A program made the position numbers and the translations under genes. DNA of 64,000 nt from assembly GCF_035046485.1 (NCBI RefSeq), contig NC_085138.1, positions 45,853,464 through 45,917,463 on the forward strand, read 5' to 3'. Below, in pieces: positions 12,242-25,129 of this stretch. Each line of letters begins with the position of its first letter. Position 1 is the first letter of the stretch. The DNA is from Aedes albopictus (lineage: Eukaryota > Arthropoda > Insecta > Diptera > Culicidae). The notes under the pieces were generated by a model. The model was not told the origin of the DNA. It saw nothing but the letters and a program-made list of their open reading frames with translations, and searched no databases.

Positions 12242-13334
12242 AACAATAACCCATTATATTCGACACACAATTTCTTCTAATCTGCTCAGGTGATCAAATC
12301 GTGTTCTTCCATGGTTCGTCGCATTGACAACAAGCTGGGACAACCTAGAACTCATCTGATCCGGTCATTGCAATATTTAATCACCCACTTCTCGGCGACA
12401 GCAGCAGCAGCTGTCTGCCTCATGCGCACGTCGAGCCCTTATCAGCGGGGTAAACTGACCAATAACTGTATCAATTAGAATAATCGCCACCTCAAACGGG
12501 CAGCAAATCCCTTTCGCCTGCAACATCATGCGTCATTAATTCCATTCCCATAAAGATGGGCGCAGCGCACACATAAAGAGCCCTCATCCAATAATAGGTA
12601 ATCCAGAGCTGTGAGTCCAGCCAGATAGCAAGTGCAGCACGGCGCATCCATCCGTGGTGTGGTGATAGGAGGTTCTCTGGCTCTACGGCAGAGGTTCTCA
12701 ATTGAGGTTGAATTCTTCGATTGAGGGCTGAATTTGACTCTTCCAGGGGTAAACCTGCTACCTGGTATACATTTTGAACTAAAACATTTCAGAACGCTTA
12801 TAAACTAATCAGTGCAGAAATTCCACGTTCTCCAGGTGCAACGGTTGTCGAGCTAACATCCCTTCTCGTTTCCCATTATATCGCAAGCACGTGGCCAGCC
12901 AGAATACAACCCCAGAAAACGGACAACGAGGTTTTTAGAACCGGAGTCTTAAGTAGCGAAGAATAACTCGCTTTCTTTTATAAGTTTTATCTAGCGACCT
13001 AAATCTGTGTTACGTTTTGTTTTATGTATACAAAAATAGAGTTAGAATATTAGGGAACACTGCAACCGTTCCGTGCATTATATGATAAGCACCCCTGCTT
13101 TACCCTTTCCCATCTCCCGCGATCGAAGCCATCGAAGACCATCTCTGCTTAACGGCGTCATCAGCACCCTTAGACCAAGCCCACCCGTGGGCTTCATACT
13201 ACACACGCAACAGCACGTCGTTAACGATTTTTAATTTCGTTATCCACCCATTTTCGCACCGGTCGTTCGTTTCCATGTGAGTAAAATAATGATCGGTCGC
13301 CTTTGCGCACCGGTAGTCTCTATTCTATCCGTAC
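12242..13334. other. Unassigned sequence, relatively G+C-rich in places
   Basis: It is less A+T-rich than its surroundings, but no frame codes for a recognisable domain. It could be part of a long terminal repeat or UTR of a retrotransposon; I saw no paired copy to prove this. Confidence 0.3.
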
Positions 13335-13339
13335 CATCG

Positions 13340-14027
13340 CACAGTGGTTGAAATCGCGAAAAACACGATCGTGGGCTTTTTGAGTGTGATAATGTGAAAA
13401 TAATATAATGTGATGTTCTGCAAAGTTGTTACATATCTTAAGGAGCAACTTTTGATAACTTTTGTTTTTTGATAAATTTACCCAAAAGTTAGATGAAAAA
13501 TCTAATCTAACTTTTTGCAACTTTTCGAGATATCTCATTATTAAAAACAGTCATTTTTTATAGGAAAATTAAAAAATCACATAGAAACAATGAAAATATG
13601 GCAACACTGTCTTAAGAAAAAAGATGCACAATAATATAATGAAAAAGTCTTCAGAACATTGGAAGCCTCGAAAACCTAATCCAAAAGAGATATAAAGCAT
13701 TTAGTGGCTTTTCAAGGTTCTAAGGGGTTTTTATACTAAATTTATTATATATCGCTCATTTCAAAAGATAGAGCAAAAGTCTCTTCGGCAATATTTTTCT
13801 GCATGATATTATCTATAACTTTGCCGAAGACACCATTTAGTTTTCTTTGCTTTTGTAGAAAATAGATTTTTCATCTAACTTTTGGGTAAATTTATCAAAA
13901 ATCAAAAGTTATCAAAAGTTGCTCCTTAAAATATGTAACAACTTTGCAGAACATCGCATTATATTATTTTCACATTATCACACTCAAAATGCCCACGATC
14001 GTGTTTTTCGCGATTTCAACCACTGTG
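13340..14027. mobile_element. Foldback MITE with CACAGTGG termini and 5-bp TSD (Transib-like)
   Basis: Long inverted arms (about 13340-13505 and 13862-14027) end in CACAGTGGTTGAAATCGCG, and CATCG flanks both sides (13335-13339 and 14028-14032). Established knowledge: Transib transposons, relatives of the RAG1 recombinase, have termini starting CACWRTG and make 5-bp TSDs. CACAGTG is also the consensus V(D)J signal heptamer. Here a 12-base stretch separates the heptamer from an A-rich AAAAACACG. There is no transposase; assignment to Transib is inference from ends and TSD. Confidence 0.75.
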
Positions 14028-14032
14028 CATCG

Positions 14033-15470
14033 GTTTTTTGCACTTCTGTAAATCATCGCAATATTTTGTGTATTTCTATGGTGTTATTAAAAATCTTATT
14101 CAGTATAATAATCTGTGCTCATATTTTGAAAGAAGGGGTTTTGGATAAGACTGAAAACTGTTAGTAAAAATTGAACTCAAATAAATAATTCCCTTGGAGA
14201 TTTGTACCAGTTTTGAAGAAGAAGAAAGTCCGTTGAATTATTGAATAAATACATACATAATTCACCAGTTTTGGTGCGTTTAAAGATATCATTTTCTCAA
14301 TAATGTATGATTGTATTTAATCCCGGAATTCAAGCAATATTTTTTTAAATTATATGTTTGTTGCTTACTGTATGACATGTAGGTTGAATTTTTATCTAAA
14401 ATAATATCCATCTCTTCAATATCCATGTTGCCTTTCTCGCAAGAAATTTATCTGAATTTGAGATTATGAGCATCTTTTTTAATAATTAGGTTTATTGAAT
14501 AATTACATCCCTTGCATTTCCAACACATTTATAACGTAGTTGTCTCCTTTGCAACTTCGCGTAGGTCATGATTCTTGAATCCTGGTCATAGTAGAAGCTG
14601 TCTTCTAACAGTCTGCGATAAGTTTGCGCAACCTTTTTTCATTGACGTGTATTTTAACATTAGCTAATTCTATACTCAGTCACAACCTTTTAGTTACAAA
14701 GCATTAATCGGAAATCTTAATATATATTGCGATCTTTTGGATGCTGATATATGAATATTTTGTTGGAAGCAGATTCTATGCGCTTGAAGTAGACTGCGTA
14801 TTTGTCAAAGTACATAATGAGCCCACTCTTCTTTTTGGCACTCCATACAACAATTGTTGTATTTTAACATCCAACCCCTTGCTTTTTCTATAACGAGGAA
14901 CCTACAATATGGCAGTCCTGCACACCGCCTATTTTAATTGATGAAACTTGGCAGCTCGACTACATTTTTTAAGATTTTTATCGGTATGATTTAAGTTTGT
15001 TTTTACAAAAAAAAAACTAACTGTAGTGTTTCTATGATATCTGAGTTGAGTTAGGTACAGTCAAAGCATCTTTGAAAAATCGTAACTACTCTTATCTAAT
15101 CTCATACATATGCGGAATCACCCTGGAAAGCAATCGTGTTACTTTTCTTGTCAATACTGATGCTTGCAGCATATCAGAGATATGACACATGCATCAAAGC
15201 GGCCTGGTCTACTGCGTTGTATTTACGCGCAAAGATGATTCTTCGAAATACAGGATAATGGAGTACAGAATATTTTATTTCGGCAAGGTACTTCTCGAAT
15301 TTACAGGAGAGGAAGGATGCGTGGACATATTGTACCAAACGATCCAGATTACATGTTGATGAATATTTATACAATAGACACCACTGTAAAAATAAAAAAT
15401 ACAAAAACAATAAGATGTAATGTAAACACCATACCGTGAATTGTAAATAAGATTTTTACAATATATTATA
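14033..15470. other. No feature recognised
   Basis: This is A+T-rich sequence with only short, domain-free reading frames on both strands. Confidence 0.35.
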
Positions 15471-15473
15471 CAG

Positions 15474-15900
15474 GTTGTTAAGTATCGTAACAATATAAAA
15501 AAAATATTTTTCTCCATATATTGTATTTTTTACGAATAATCAGACTTTGGCGACGAAATTGAACTCGCCCTAATATGGTACTAACCTCACATTTATGACA
15601 CATTTTCGCCTTCTTTCCCCGATTCAGGCGAAAACAGCTGATTTTGTTATGAAAACATAAACAGCTGGCAGCCGAGAACAATAAGGATGAACGTAAACAT
15701 CGATAACCAGCTGGTTTTGTTGTGTAAACATGACCAGCTGATGAACCGAGAACAAAAGACCTTAATGGTAAACATTGGGACGGCCGGCAAAAACTGTCAC
15801 ATTATCGGGCGAGTTGCAAAAACCCTTCGACTGAGAGTGACAGCGAAATCGAAAGCGAAATATGAGTACGACGAAATTTATTGCATCAAAGTCTAAGTCG
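15474..15900. other. Fragment of a repeat shared with the 21.3-24.9 kb element
   Basis: A 22-base string (15474-15495, core TTAAGTATCGTAACAATA) recurs inverted at about 24658-24679 inside the CCCGGATAAAA element. Four CAGCTG motifs cluster at about 15637-15740. The reading frame at 15687-15896 has no recognisable domain. Confidence 0.4.
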
Positions 15901-16215
15901 AAAAAAAAATCGCAATATATTTTTTTGCAAAACCATACATTATATTGTTAATGAATTGTTCAAAATACTGATACGTGGGTTTAAATATACCGTACATTGT
16001 ATGGTACATGAATGGTTTCAAACAATAAAATGTACCGTAAATAAATTGTTTTTAATTGTGATTTCACTACTGGTTATACATTTAATCAAATGGTTTTGGA
16101 ATGGTTCTCTTTTGTTATGTTGTATTGTTTTACATTACATAAACCATATATTGTTATATTATATTGTCATTTTCCTCCTAGGAATTCTTCAGAGCGTTTT
16201 GGATAACCCTTCATA

Positions 16216-16469
16216 CACAGACAAAGAGACGTCTCACTCTACTCACTTCTCATCGTTACCCTTTTTAACGGTTAGTTCAAATATTGTGTAGTTCGCAAAT
16301 CGGTCGGTTACGGCACTTGCATCGCTTTTGCTCCTGTTTGACGGTTGCTCACTACTGCCACCTATTGAGTAGTTTGCGTAACACAGCCTGGTTAGCATTG
16401 GGCGATTATGTTTTCGTGACGATGGTTTTTATCGCAATTTGTTCCAAGTGATACGTCTGTTTGTCTGTG
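16216..16469. mobile_element. MITE with CACAGACAAAG termini
   Basis: The left end CACAGACAAAGAGACGT is inverted at the right (acgtctgtttgtctgtg). CTTCATA occurs directly outside both ends (16209-16215 and 16470-16476), a 7-bp or mutated 8-bp TSD. It is non-coding. Confidence 0.7.
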
Positions 16470-16512
16470 CTTCATATATAGGATCACCCACGTCTAAGTC
16501 TGAGAAGTCTCT

Positions 16513-16724
16513 GATTGCATTAACAGTTGAAGCTTAGGCTCCCATGCCCCACCAGCCAGATAACCGGGTTTTGCAAACTAAGCATTATTTGTGGCAACAC
16601 TTTGAGCGGCATGATGGAACTATGCCGAGCGCGCTAAGTGTTATTAGACCACTAATGTAGTTGCATGAAGTGGGTGACGAGGTACATAAGTATCATTACA
16701 GCGTGCTTAACCGTTATTGCAATA
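16513..16724 (-). repeat. ~212-bp dispersed repeat, reverse copy
   Basis: This is a diverged reverse-complement copy of the repeat present twice, directly oriented, at 23092-23305 and 23484-23697. All three span 'gctacaataatggttaagc' to 'cattaatgcaatta'. No transposase or TIR was recognised. Confidence 0.75.
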
Positions 16725-16890
16725 TTGAGGCACCAGTTTGACTAAAGTTTGAAATACATAACAACTCATGAGAAAACTGTCAAGTTCGATTCAAATATAA
16801 GTTAGATTAAAAAGTGTGAACCTATATTAGAAGTCATTTCAGTGTTTAGTTCAGTCCATATGTTAAAGATGGCTCACCATCAAAGATAAA

Positions 16891-17221
16891 CCCCATTAAA
16901 TATTTTCCCCCTAAAGTCTGTTGATAAATCGGCTGATTGTTGCACCGGCGCTTATGGAAGCTTAACACTGGGATCAATCGATTAATCACCAGATTAACTA
17001 GGGTGTTCCGATGAAAACCAGTCAAGTTAACGGATTAGTCGGTTGATAAGATTTTGACAAACTAAATTGACCTACAGTAACATATTAATCAGCCAATTGC
17101 ATAGGTTGTTAATTTTAATCGGGCGATTCGTAGGTCAATCCCTGCGTAAAGCTCCCATAAGCGTCGGTGCTACAATTAGCAGATTTATTGACCGACTTAA
17201 TCAAAATTATGTTTAATGGGG
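16891..17221. mobile_element. MITE with CCCCATTAAA termini
   Basis: Inverted ends CCCCATTAAA stay similar for about 70 bp ('gcaccg[g/a]cgcttatgg' on both arms). I found no convincing TSD. It is non-coding. Confidence 0.62.
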
Positions 17222-17755
17222 AAGTTTGTCAATCGCATTTGATTCGATTGTGATCGAAGGCAAGTTCACATGAGAGAAGAGGAGAAAACTCCCCTAAATG
17301 CAAATACAGAAAGAATAGTGTTGAACTCATCTACTGATTTACGGTAATCTGCGGGTTGGCCTACATTCGTATTTCTCTTATCGCACTCTACATAGCTAGC
17401 TCGCCATATCTCTTGGATCTACAGTTCTTAGGACATCTGGTTTACCACTGATTTAAACATTTTATTGACTTTAAATTGATATTTCAACTTATTCACTTTT
17501 TTCTCTTTCCTTTCCTTTGCATCAAAAAAGTCACAAACATCAACAAAACAAAGCACGGAAAAAATCTAAAACTGAATAAATAATTAAAAATGCACGGAAA
17601 AATAATGTTTCGGAAAAGTGAATGGTTGAAACGTAAGAAAAACCGTATAATATATTGTTACATAAAATTCGAATGTAAATGTATAGTAGCTACAATGTGC
17701 AAAGCTTTTAGCGAACCATTTCATTACAATACACTTTATTGTAGCTGGTACACTG

Positions 17756-19013
17756 CACTAAGGGCCAGAATCGCAATCTAGCGGAACAAAATTAATTACT
17801 CCAAAACTAAGCATTTCCGGCACATGGTGTCTTCGACAAAGTTGCTTGACATCAGCAGGGGCATCTATTGCTAAGAACGCAGTAGTTCGCAAATCGTCCG
17901 CATAGGGGGCGCCATCATCTAACTTCTTTGTTTTACGTCATAGACACTTGGCGTCTTCGGCAAAGTTGTTCATTTTGACAAAATAAACAACTGTTTCTCA
18001 GACGTCAAAATTCCACAGCCTACTGTTTTCGAGTTATTTTAAAAATAAAAAACAATCGATGAAAAAACAGTTTTTCCAGCTTATTTTGGCATTTTTACTA
18101 GAAACCATGTGAGTTTAAATTTTTTCCTAATGCAAATGTGTCAAACCAAACACATTGTATGGAAATATATTCAATATTATCATTAAAAATAAAAAATAAA
18201 AATACAAATTCGAAAAAATAGTGTGAATTTCAAGCCTTAATATCTCACAAAGCGCAAAACATCGCAACTTCAAATTTTCAGCAAATACGAAGCAATACTA
18301 GGTAAACATACTGTCAAAAATTTGGAGAGGTATTTTTTGGTGTTTTTGAGATAATAGCTTTTTAGTAACACCATAAATATAAGTAGTGCCAGCATGTAAC
18401 TTTTTACTGTTACACGTTAGAGTGTTTATATCTTCGAGAAAGTTGTTCATTTTGACTAAATAAACAACTATTTCTTAGACGTCAAAATTCCACGGCCTAC
18501 TGTTTTCGAATTATTGTATATAAACTAGACTTTATTGATAAAAATTGTCAATAAAACACATTTTGATTGCATTATTTTTTATTTTTAATGATAATAATGA
18601 ATATATTTCCATACAATGTGTTTGGTTTGACACATTTGCATTAGGAAAATATTTAAACTCACACTTTCTATTAAAAATGCCAAAATGAGCTTAAAAAACT
18701 GTTTTTTCATTGATTGTTTTTTATTTTTAAAATAACTCGAAAACAGTTGGCTGTGGAATTTTGGCGTCTGAGAAAGAGTTGTTTATTTTGTCAAAATGAA
18801 CAACTTTGCCGAAGACGCCAAGTGTCTATGACGTAAAACAAAGAAGTTAGATGATGGCGCCCCCTATGCGGACGATTTGCGAACTACTGCGTTCTTAGCA
18901 ATAGATGCCCCTGCTGATGTCAAGCAACTTTGTCGAAGACACCATGTGCCGGAAATGCTTAGTTTTGGAGTAATTAATTTTGTTCCGCTAGATTGCGATT
19001 CTGGCCCTTAGTG
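17756..19013. mobile_element. 1.26-kb foldback element with CACTAAGGGCC termini
   Basis: The two arms (about 17756-18260 and 18480-19013) are inverted copies, ending CACTAAGGGCCAGAATCGC. CACTG lies directly outside each end (17751-17755 and 19014-19018), a 5-bp TSD. Terminal CACTA would suggest the CMC (CACTA/Chapaev) group, but that group typically duplicates 2-4 bp, so the superfamily is open. No coding capacity was seen. Confidence 0.75.
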
Positions 19014-19055
19014 CACTGTATGGTGCAGGAATGGTTTTCACCAAACACCCTATGG

Positions 19056-19075
19056 TTGGTTTTTATCCGGGTAGC
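19056..19075. other. Putative element end, TTTTTATCCGGGTAGCG
   Basis: This string matches the right end of the 21335-24851 element. The surrounding 17.5-17.75 and 19.02-19.07 kb sequence would then be the right end of a related element interrupted by the foldback at 17756-19013. Its left end was not found. Confidence 0.4.
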
Positions 19076-19738
19076 GCAGTAAGGGCAAAATACTGTGGAG
19101 GGCGCCCTGGTACTCCTCAGCAGGCTTGGAAAGCGTCAGTGTCAACACGAGCCGTCACGTTTTTGATTGTTTTTTTTTTCATTTAACCCCATTGTACCCT
19201 AAATTTCCAAATTGCAGAGATATTACTGGCTAGCTCTTCATCAATATTAACTCATATCATGCATAGAAGTTTCAAGTTAAAGTTGTTTTAATTTAAAAAA
19301 AATAAAAAAATAAGTTTATAGGGGAGTTTGGGTAAACTAAGCTCTAAAACTATATGCTGCCGTCACCTCCCGTCTATGAGGCTATGCGCAAACAACATTT
19401 AGGGTATTTTTGGAGTATATAAGCAATGGCTCATCGTTTGGAAATGTTTGGAATCGGTGGTATAAGGATGGGAACTACTCATATTTGTGTGCGGGAAAAC
19501 TCAAACATTAACAATAATTTGAGATCAAACTCGCCAAAAATGGTTTCTTTAGGAATAAACCATGTGTATTCGATCATTTATTTAGTTAGGCTGACACAAA
19601 TTTTAATTTTCTCTTATGTCACCCCCCCCCCCCCCCTCCCCTCGGAATTTTTTTGTCGGAATTCGACATTTTGAGGGGGTAAACAAATAAAGGAATTTAA
19701 AATTTTAAAAGTGAAATTGTAGTCGTTGAGAAAATTTC
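19076..19738. other. Unassigned, with a 15-base C run
   Basis: A poly-C tract lies at 19622-19636. No gene or TIR structure was recognised. Confidence 0.4.
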
Positions 19739-20204
19739 TTAACACTCAAACGCCGATGCCTCAAAAAAAGTTGGAACGCTAATTTCAACCTTCTATATCT
19801 CGGCCGTTACAAGTCTGATTTCAAAAATTTTTTTAGCAATGAATTTTTCAGGATCTCTGGATGAGTATACATGTTTTGAAATTTTTCTCTGATCAAAATT
19901 CTAATTTCTAGTACTAAAAAACCCGGAGCAAGTCGTTATAAATTTCGAAAGATTTTTATGTTCACGCAGAACTTTAAATTTATCGCGATGACCACATAAT
20001 TTTTTGATGGTGAATAGCCCACACGAGTGTAATAAAGCTATCAAAGTGATTTAAGTGATTATTTATCACTCAAAGCACTGCAATATATTCACAAAATTAC
20101 GTATAATACAGAGAAAACCATATTTTCTTTTGTAACTTTAAATTTGTCGCGATGACCAACGTATTTTTTTATTTTAAAATGTGCGCATATACTTAAGGAA
20201 GAAA

Positions 20205-21334
20205 TTCTCAGAACATTGTTGATATTTTTCTCTTCAAAGAACTACAAAAAAATCAGAAAACTACGATTTTTTCAGGAAAAATATACAATTTTGCCATAAT
20301 TCGAAACTAATCTTGAATTCTCATACATTTTATGATTTTAAAATATTTGCGTATTTACCCAGAACAAATTTGCAGAACATTGTTGATATACATCTAGCCA
20401 ACGAACTACAAAAAATTCAGAAAACTACGAATTTTTCAGGAAAAATATGCAATTTTGTTATAAATTCAAACAAATCTCGAATTCCCATACATTTTATGAT
20501 TTTAAAATATTTGCGTATTCATCCAAAACAAGTTTGCACAACATTATTGATATAAATCTGGCCATAGAACAACAAAAAAATCAGAAAACTACCTTTTTTT
20601 TCAGGAAAAACATACAATTTTGTTATACTCTCAAACTAATCTCGAATTCCCATATATTTTATGATTTTAAAATATTCGCGTATTTATCCAGAACAAATTT
20701 GCAGAACATTTTTGATATATATCTAGCCAAAGAACTACAAAAAAAATCAGAAAACTACGAATTTCTCAGGAAAAATTTACAAGTTTGTTATAACATCTTA
20801 TTGATTTCAAAATTATAGACATTTTATGATTTTAAAATATTTTCGTTTGTATCCAAAACAAGTTTGCAGAACATTATTGATATAAATTTGGCCATAGAGC
20901 TACAAAAAAATCAGAAAACTACGATTTTTTCAGGAAAAATATACAATTGTGTTATAATTTTAAACAAATTTCAAATTCCCATATATGTTATGATTATAAA
21001 ATATTCGCGTATTTATCCAGAACAAATTTGCAGAACATTGTTGATAAACATCTAGCCAAAGAACTACAAAAAATTCAGAAAAAACGATTTTTTTAGGAAA
21101 AATATACAATTTTTTTATAATTTCAAACTAATCTCGAATTCTCATACATTTTATGATTTTAAAATATTTTCGTTTGTATCCAAAACAAATTTGCAGAATA
21201 TTGTTGATAAAAATCTGGCCAAAAAACTACAAAAAATTCAGAAAACTACGATTTTTTTAGGAAAAAAATATACAATTTTCATATAACTTCAAATTGATCT
21301 AAAACCTCATATATTTTGTGGTTATAAAATATTA
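20205..21334 (+). repeat. ~164-bp tandem repeat, left arm part 1
   Basis: About seven units, marked by 'cagaacatt' at 20213, 20373, 20537, 20701, 20867, 21031 and 21196, each with 'actacgaattttt...caggaaaaatatacaatttt'-like sequence. The array resumes after the inserted element. Confidence 0.85.
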
Positions 21335-22087
21335 CCCGGATAAAAACGAACAATTAAGGCTATGGGAAAAACAATTGAAAAACCACAGATTCTTATGTTA
21401 ACATTGCTTTCTATTGTGAATGTATTGTACAGTATTTTTAAAATTTGATTCTTTTTAATGATTACAAAAGATTTACATTAGATTCCATGGTTACATACCC
21501 AAACAATAGATTAACATTTGAATTCTTTGTTACTGTTGGATTCAGCGTTCAAACCATTAGTTTACAATAGAATGTATCAGTAACATTGAAATGTACTGTT
21601 TTTCAATGGTCTGGACGTTTGAAAAAAAGGGTTTTTGCTTGGGTTTTTGAGTAATTCCGAAACAGTGTGTATCGATGACAGCCAAGTTTTGTTGTAGTCA
21701 GCTCGGTCGTCAGCGGTAAAAAATTCTGAATAGCAGTTTTGTGTGCGGAAAATGTGGAAAATTCACGCTCAGCTGCGTGAATTTTCCGCATTTTCCTCAC
21801 AGGAAATAAGAAAATATATTATAGTGTGAGGTGCAGTGCTGAATCATTCAACAGTTGCGGCATTTCAACAGGTTTGTATGTGTTTTGTTTGCGCTTTTGC
21901 GAGAGTCGAGAGGCGAGAAGTTGAGTTGGCAGGGCAGGGCTGGTAGCGAATCACACTTTCCCAGAAAAATTCCCAGGGTTGGTTCGACCTTTTTCATAAT
22001 ATAATAAAATCATCTAATTATCACTTTTTACCTATATTTAAGATTTTTTTAAGTTTTCTAGCCTAACATTTGAAAAGGGCTAATTTT

Positions 22088-22304
22088 ATCCACTTATCCG
22101 CGAGCGGTAATGGCGGCGGCGGGCACAAATAACCGATTCGAATTTTGACGTTTCTTGGGGATCGCAATCGGTTGGCGCCACCAAACGGTGGATGAAGGGG
22201 AGAGGAGGAGAATGAAACTGTTTTGACTTTCCCCCACGAAACGTCAAAATTCGAACCGGTTGGATATGCCCGCCGCCGCCATTACCGCTCGCGGATAAGT
22301 GGAT
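22088..22304. mobile_element. 217-bp foldback MITE, G+C-rich
   Basis: Arms of about 72 bp start ATCCACTTATCCGCGAGCGG and are near-perfect inverted copies, including a GGCGGCGGCGGGC block. No clear TSD was found. The G+C-rich composition contrasts with the A+T-rich host element. Confidence 0.75.
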
Positions 22305-22499
22305 TGTATCAGTATTAAAAAAAAATATTAAAAGAAAATATTGAAAAAAATGGAAATATAGCAAGAAAAAGTTGCGAGCTTTTGATAAAGGGAGCATCAT
22401 GGTTTTCTAATTTAAAGACCGCCCCAGAAAGTATGTATCAAGGCACAGAGAAAATATTGGCATTTAAAAATTATTGATTATTGACTTAATATACTTGCA

Positions 22500-22900
22500 C
22501 AAACGTTCTGTATACAGGACCTGCGATGCGACAGCGCCTTCGATTTTGACATTGACAGTACCTCGGACACTACTTTTTAGTTGGGTTTTGCCCCAATCTG
22601 CAAATATCTAACCATCGAGGCAGCCCATCTCATGAGCCCCCAACGAACGAATCGGCACTGTACATAAAATTCTAAGTTATATTTGAACCCACGTTTCGTT
22701 ATTAATAACCCCTTCTCATCTCTCAACAGTGACAAGGACGTCAAGCCGGTGCGCGGTGCATAAGCAATCAACCCAGAGCTTGTTGAATGCCGATCTAAGC
22801 AAGATCTGCATGAGGGCCAACGGACTTATTGTAAAAATACTAATTTTCCCTTCCTTTAATTTGACTGCAATCTTGACTGCAATAGTTTCATCATCAAACT
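22500..22900 (+). mobile_element. Degenerate member of the retroposon family at 25130-26105
   Basis: Phrases such as 'gttattaataaccccttctc' and 'gacaaggacgtcaagccggtgc' align with the better copies at 25.8-25.95 kb and, inverted, at 58.6-59.0 kb. Boundaries are uncertain. Confidence 0.4.
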
Positions 22901-23091
22901 TTTTTTCGTGAAATCAAATGTGAAACATATTACTGAGTAGAACCGTAGAACCATCTTTTGCATTTGGTAGCTTTGCAAGGTTTTTAAATATAGGTTCGCT
23001 CTTTAAACTTGGAACACATGCATGCCTTTGAATCAAATTCTATATTGTATGCTGTATTCCACAAGCTGTAGTTCATCAAATGTCCATAAAT

Positions 23092-23305
23092 GCTACAATA
23101 ATGGTTAAGCACGCTGTAATGTTACTTTTGTACCTCATCACCCACTAAATGCAACTACATTAGTGGTCTAATAACACTTAGCGCGCTTCGGCACGGTTCC
23201 ATCATGCCGCTTATAGTGTTGCCACATATAATGCTTAGTTTGCTAAACCCAGTTATCTGGCTGGTGGGGCATGGGAGCCCAAGCTTCATCCATTAATGCA
23301 ATTAG
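23092..23305 (+). repeat. ~214-bp dispersed repeat, direct copy 1
   Basis: It is nearly identical to copy 2 at 23484-23697 and inverted relative to the copy at 16513-16724. No TIR was recognised. Confidence 0.85.
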
Positions 23306-23483
23306 ACGTTTATTGAACAATAAAATGAGCGATTCGAATATTTGAAGAACTATTCAAACAACATAGAAGCTTGTGTAAAGTCAACATTTAACGAACTTAA
23401 TCTATGCAATATCTTGCATTTTAACGCTTCGAATGATGTTCAAGTATAGGTTCAAGTTGTAGTATATCGAGTTTTTTTTTTAG

Positions 23484-23697
23484 TGCTACAATAATGGTTA
23501 AGCACGCTGTAATGTTACTTTTGTACCTCATCACCCACTAAATGCAACTACATTAGTGGTCTAATAACACTTAGCGCGCTTAGGCACGGTTCCATCATGC
23601 CGCTTATAGTGTTGCCACATATAATGCTTAGTCTGCTAAAACCAGTTATCTGGCTGGTGGGGCATGGGAGCCCAAGCTTCAATCATTAATGCAATTA
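23484..23697 (+). repeat. ~214-bp dispersed repeat, direct copy 2
   Basis: It differs from copy 1 at only a few bases. The two start 392 bases apart, so a local duplication is likely. Confidence 0.85.
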
Positions 23698-24854
23698 AAC
23701 ATTACTCGATTTACGACATGATTGATCCAAATATTAGATAATTGTTCGATCTGTGTTCTTAAAATGTAGCCCTGAATGTAGCATAAAATATACAAGCTTC
23801 TAGTCCAAATGCATAAAGATAGTTCAGATTCACTGTTTTTCAGAATTTTCTCAAGCAATCAGTAACAAAAGTAAAAAGCAGAAATAGATCAAATCATGCC
23901 AAATGTTCATAATCGCTTGTAAAATAAAACTATTCCAAAACATTAGAATTTTCTGGTTCACAATAGAAAACAATTCCCAAACCTTTGGATAGGGCAAAAC
24001 AGTATGTTCCGTAATCACAATTGAAAGCAATTCCAGAACAATAGAATCTAATGTGTAATTAAGTCAGTGCTCAAAGAACAATATGAAAACATAAGAATCT
24101 TGTGTATCACAATAGAAAACAATTCCCAAACCATTGAATCAAATGTGGAATCAGTAATAAAATTACTACTCAAAACAATACGTTTACCGTGCAATTCACT
24201 GTTTGAAACAATTCGAAAACATAAGAATCTTCTGTATCACAAAGGTATCACAATAGAAAACGATACCCAAACCATTGAATTCAATGTAAATACAGTACAA
24301 ACAGTATGTTCTGTTTTACAATAGAAAACAATTCCAAAACAATTGAATCAAATGTGGAACCATAAATAAAATCACTACCCAAAACAATACGTTTACCGTG
24401 CAATTCACTTTTTGGAACAATTCGAAAACATAAGAATCTTCTGTTTCACAATAGAAAACCATCCCCAAACCATTGAATCTAATGTAAGATCACAGTTCAA
24501 AATAGACAGTTCTTGGCATATTTAACAGTTCAAAACAATACAAATACATAAAAATCTACGGTATATTTGATTCCCCGTATATGCATTATCAACATTTCAT
24601 TTACATTAGAATCTTCTGTTTTGCGAAAAAACTTGTATGGAAAAAAGTCCTTTTTTCTATTGTTACGATACTTAACAACCTATACAATTCAATGTGAAAT
24701 GCTCATTCACATTTGATTCTATTGTTAGAAACATTTGATTCTATTGTTTTTCTACTGTTATTTTAACATTGAATTCTATTGTGAGAGTATGGTTTTCAAT
24801 GGTACTGTTACATAAGAATCCTATGTTTTTCTATTGTATTTTTTATCCGGGTAG

Positions 24855-25129
24855 CGTATTTATTCAAAACAAGTTTGCAGAACATTGTTTATAGTTTTCC
24901 CTCCTAAGAACTACAAAAAATTCAGAAAACTACGAAAACAGGAAAAATATACAATTTTGTTATAACTTCAAACTAATCTCGAGCTCCCATACAGTTTATG
25001 ATTTAGAAATATTTGCGCATTTATCCAGAACAAGATTGCAGAACATAATTGATATAAATCTGGCCATAGAACTACACAAAATTCGGAAAACTACGAATTT
25101 TTCAGTAAAAAATTTAAAAAGTTGTTGTA
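24855..25129 (+). repeat. ~164-bp tandem repeat, left arm part 2
   Basis: Units with 'cagaacat' at about 24879 and 25040 continue the array in the same orientation up to the retroposon TSD. Confidence 0.8.

Larger units (their letters stand above)
21335..24851. mobile_element. 3.5-kb element with CCCGGATAAAA termini, inserted in the satellite arm
   Basis: CCCGGATAAAAA (21335) is inverted as TTTTTATCCGGG (ending 24851), and both sit in a repeat unit that reads through if the element is removed. Long subterminal zones are built from variants of 'acaatagaaaacaattc..aaaccattgaatc', forward on one side and inverted on the other. No transposase frame is recognisable. It carries its own guests at 22088-22304, 22500-22900 and 23092-23697. 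Confidence 0.65.

Noticed and set aside
12242..13334. Solo LTR
   Set aside because: The composition hints at a retrotransposon, but there is no second copy, no TG...CA boundary with TSD, and no primer site could be shown.
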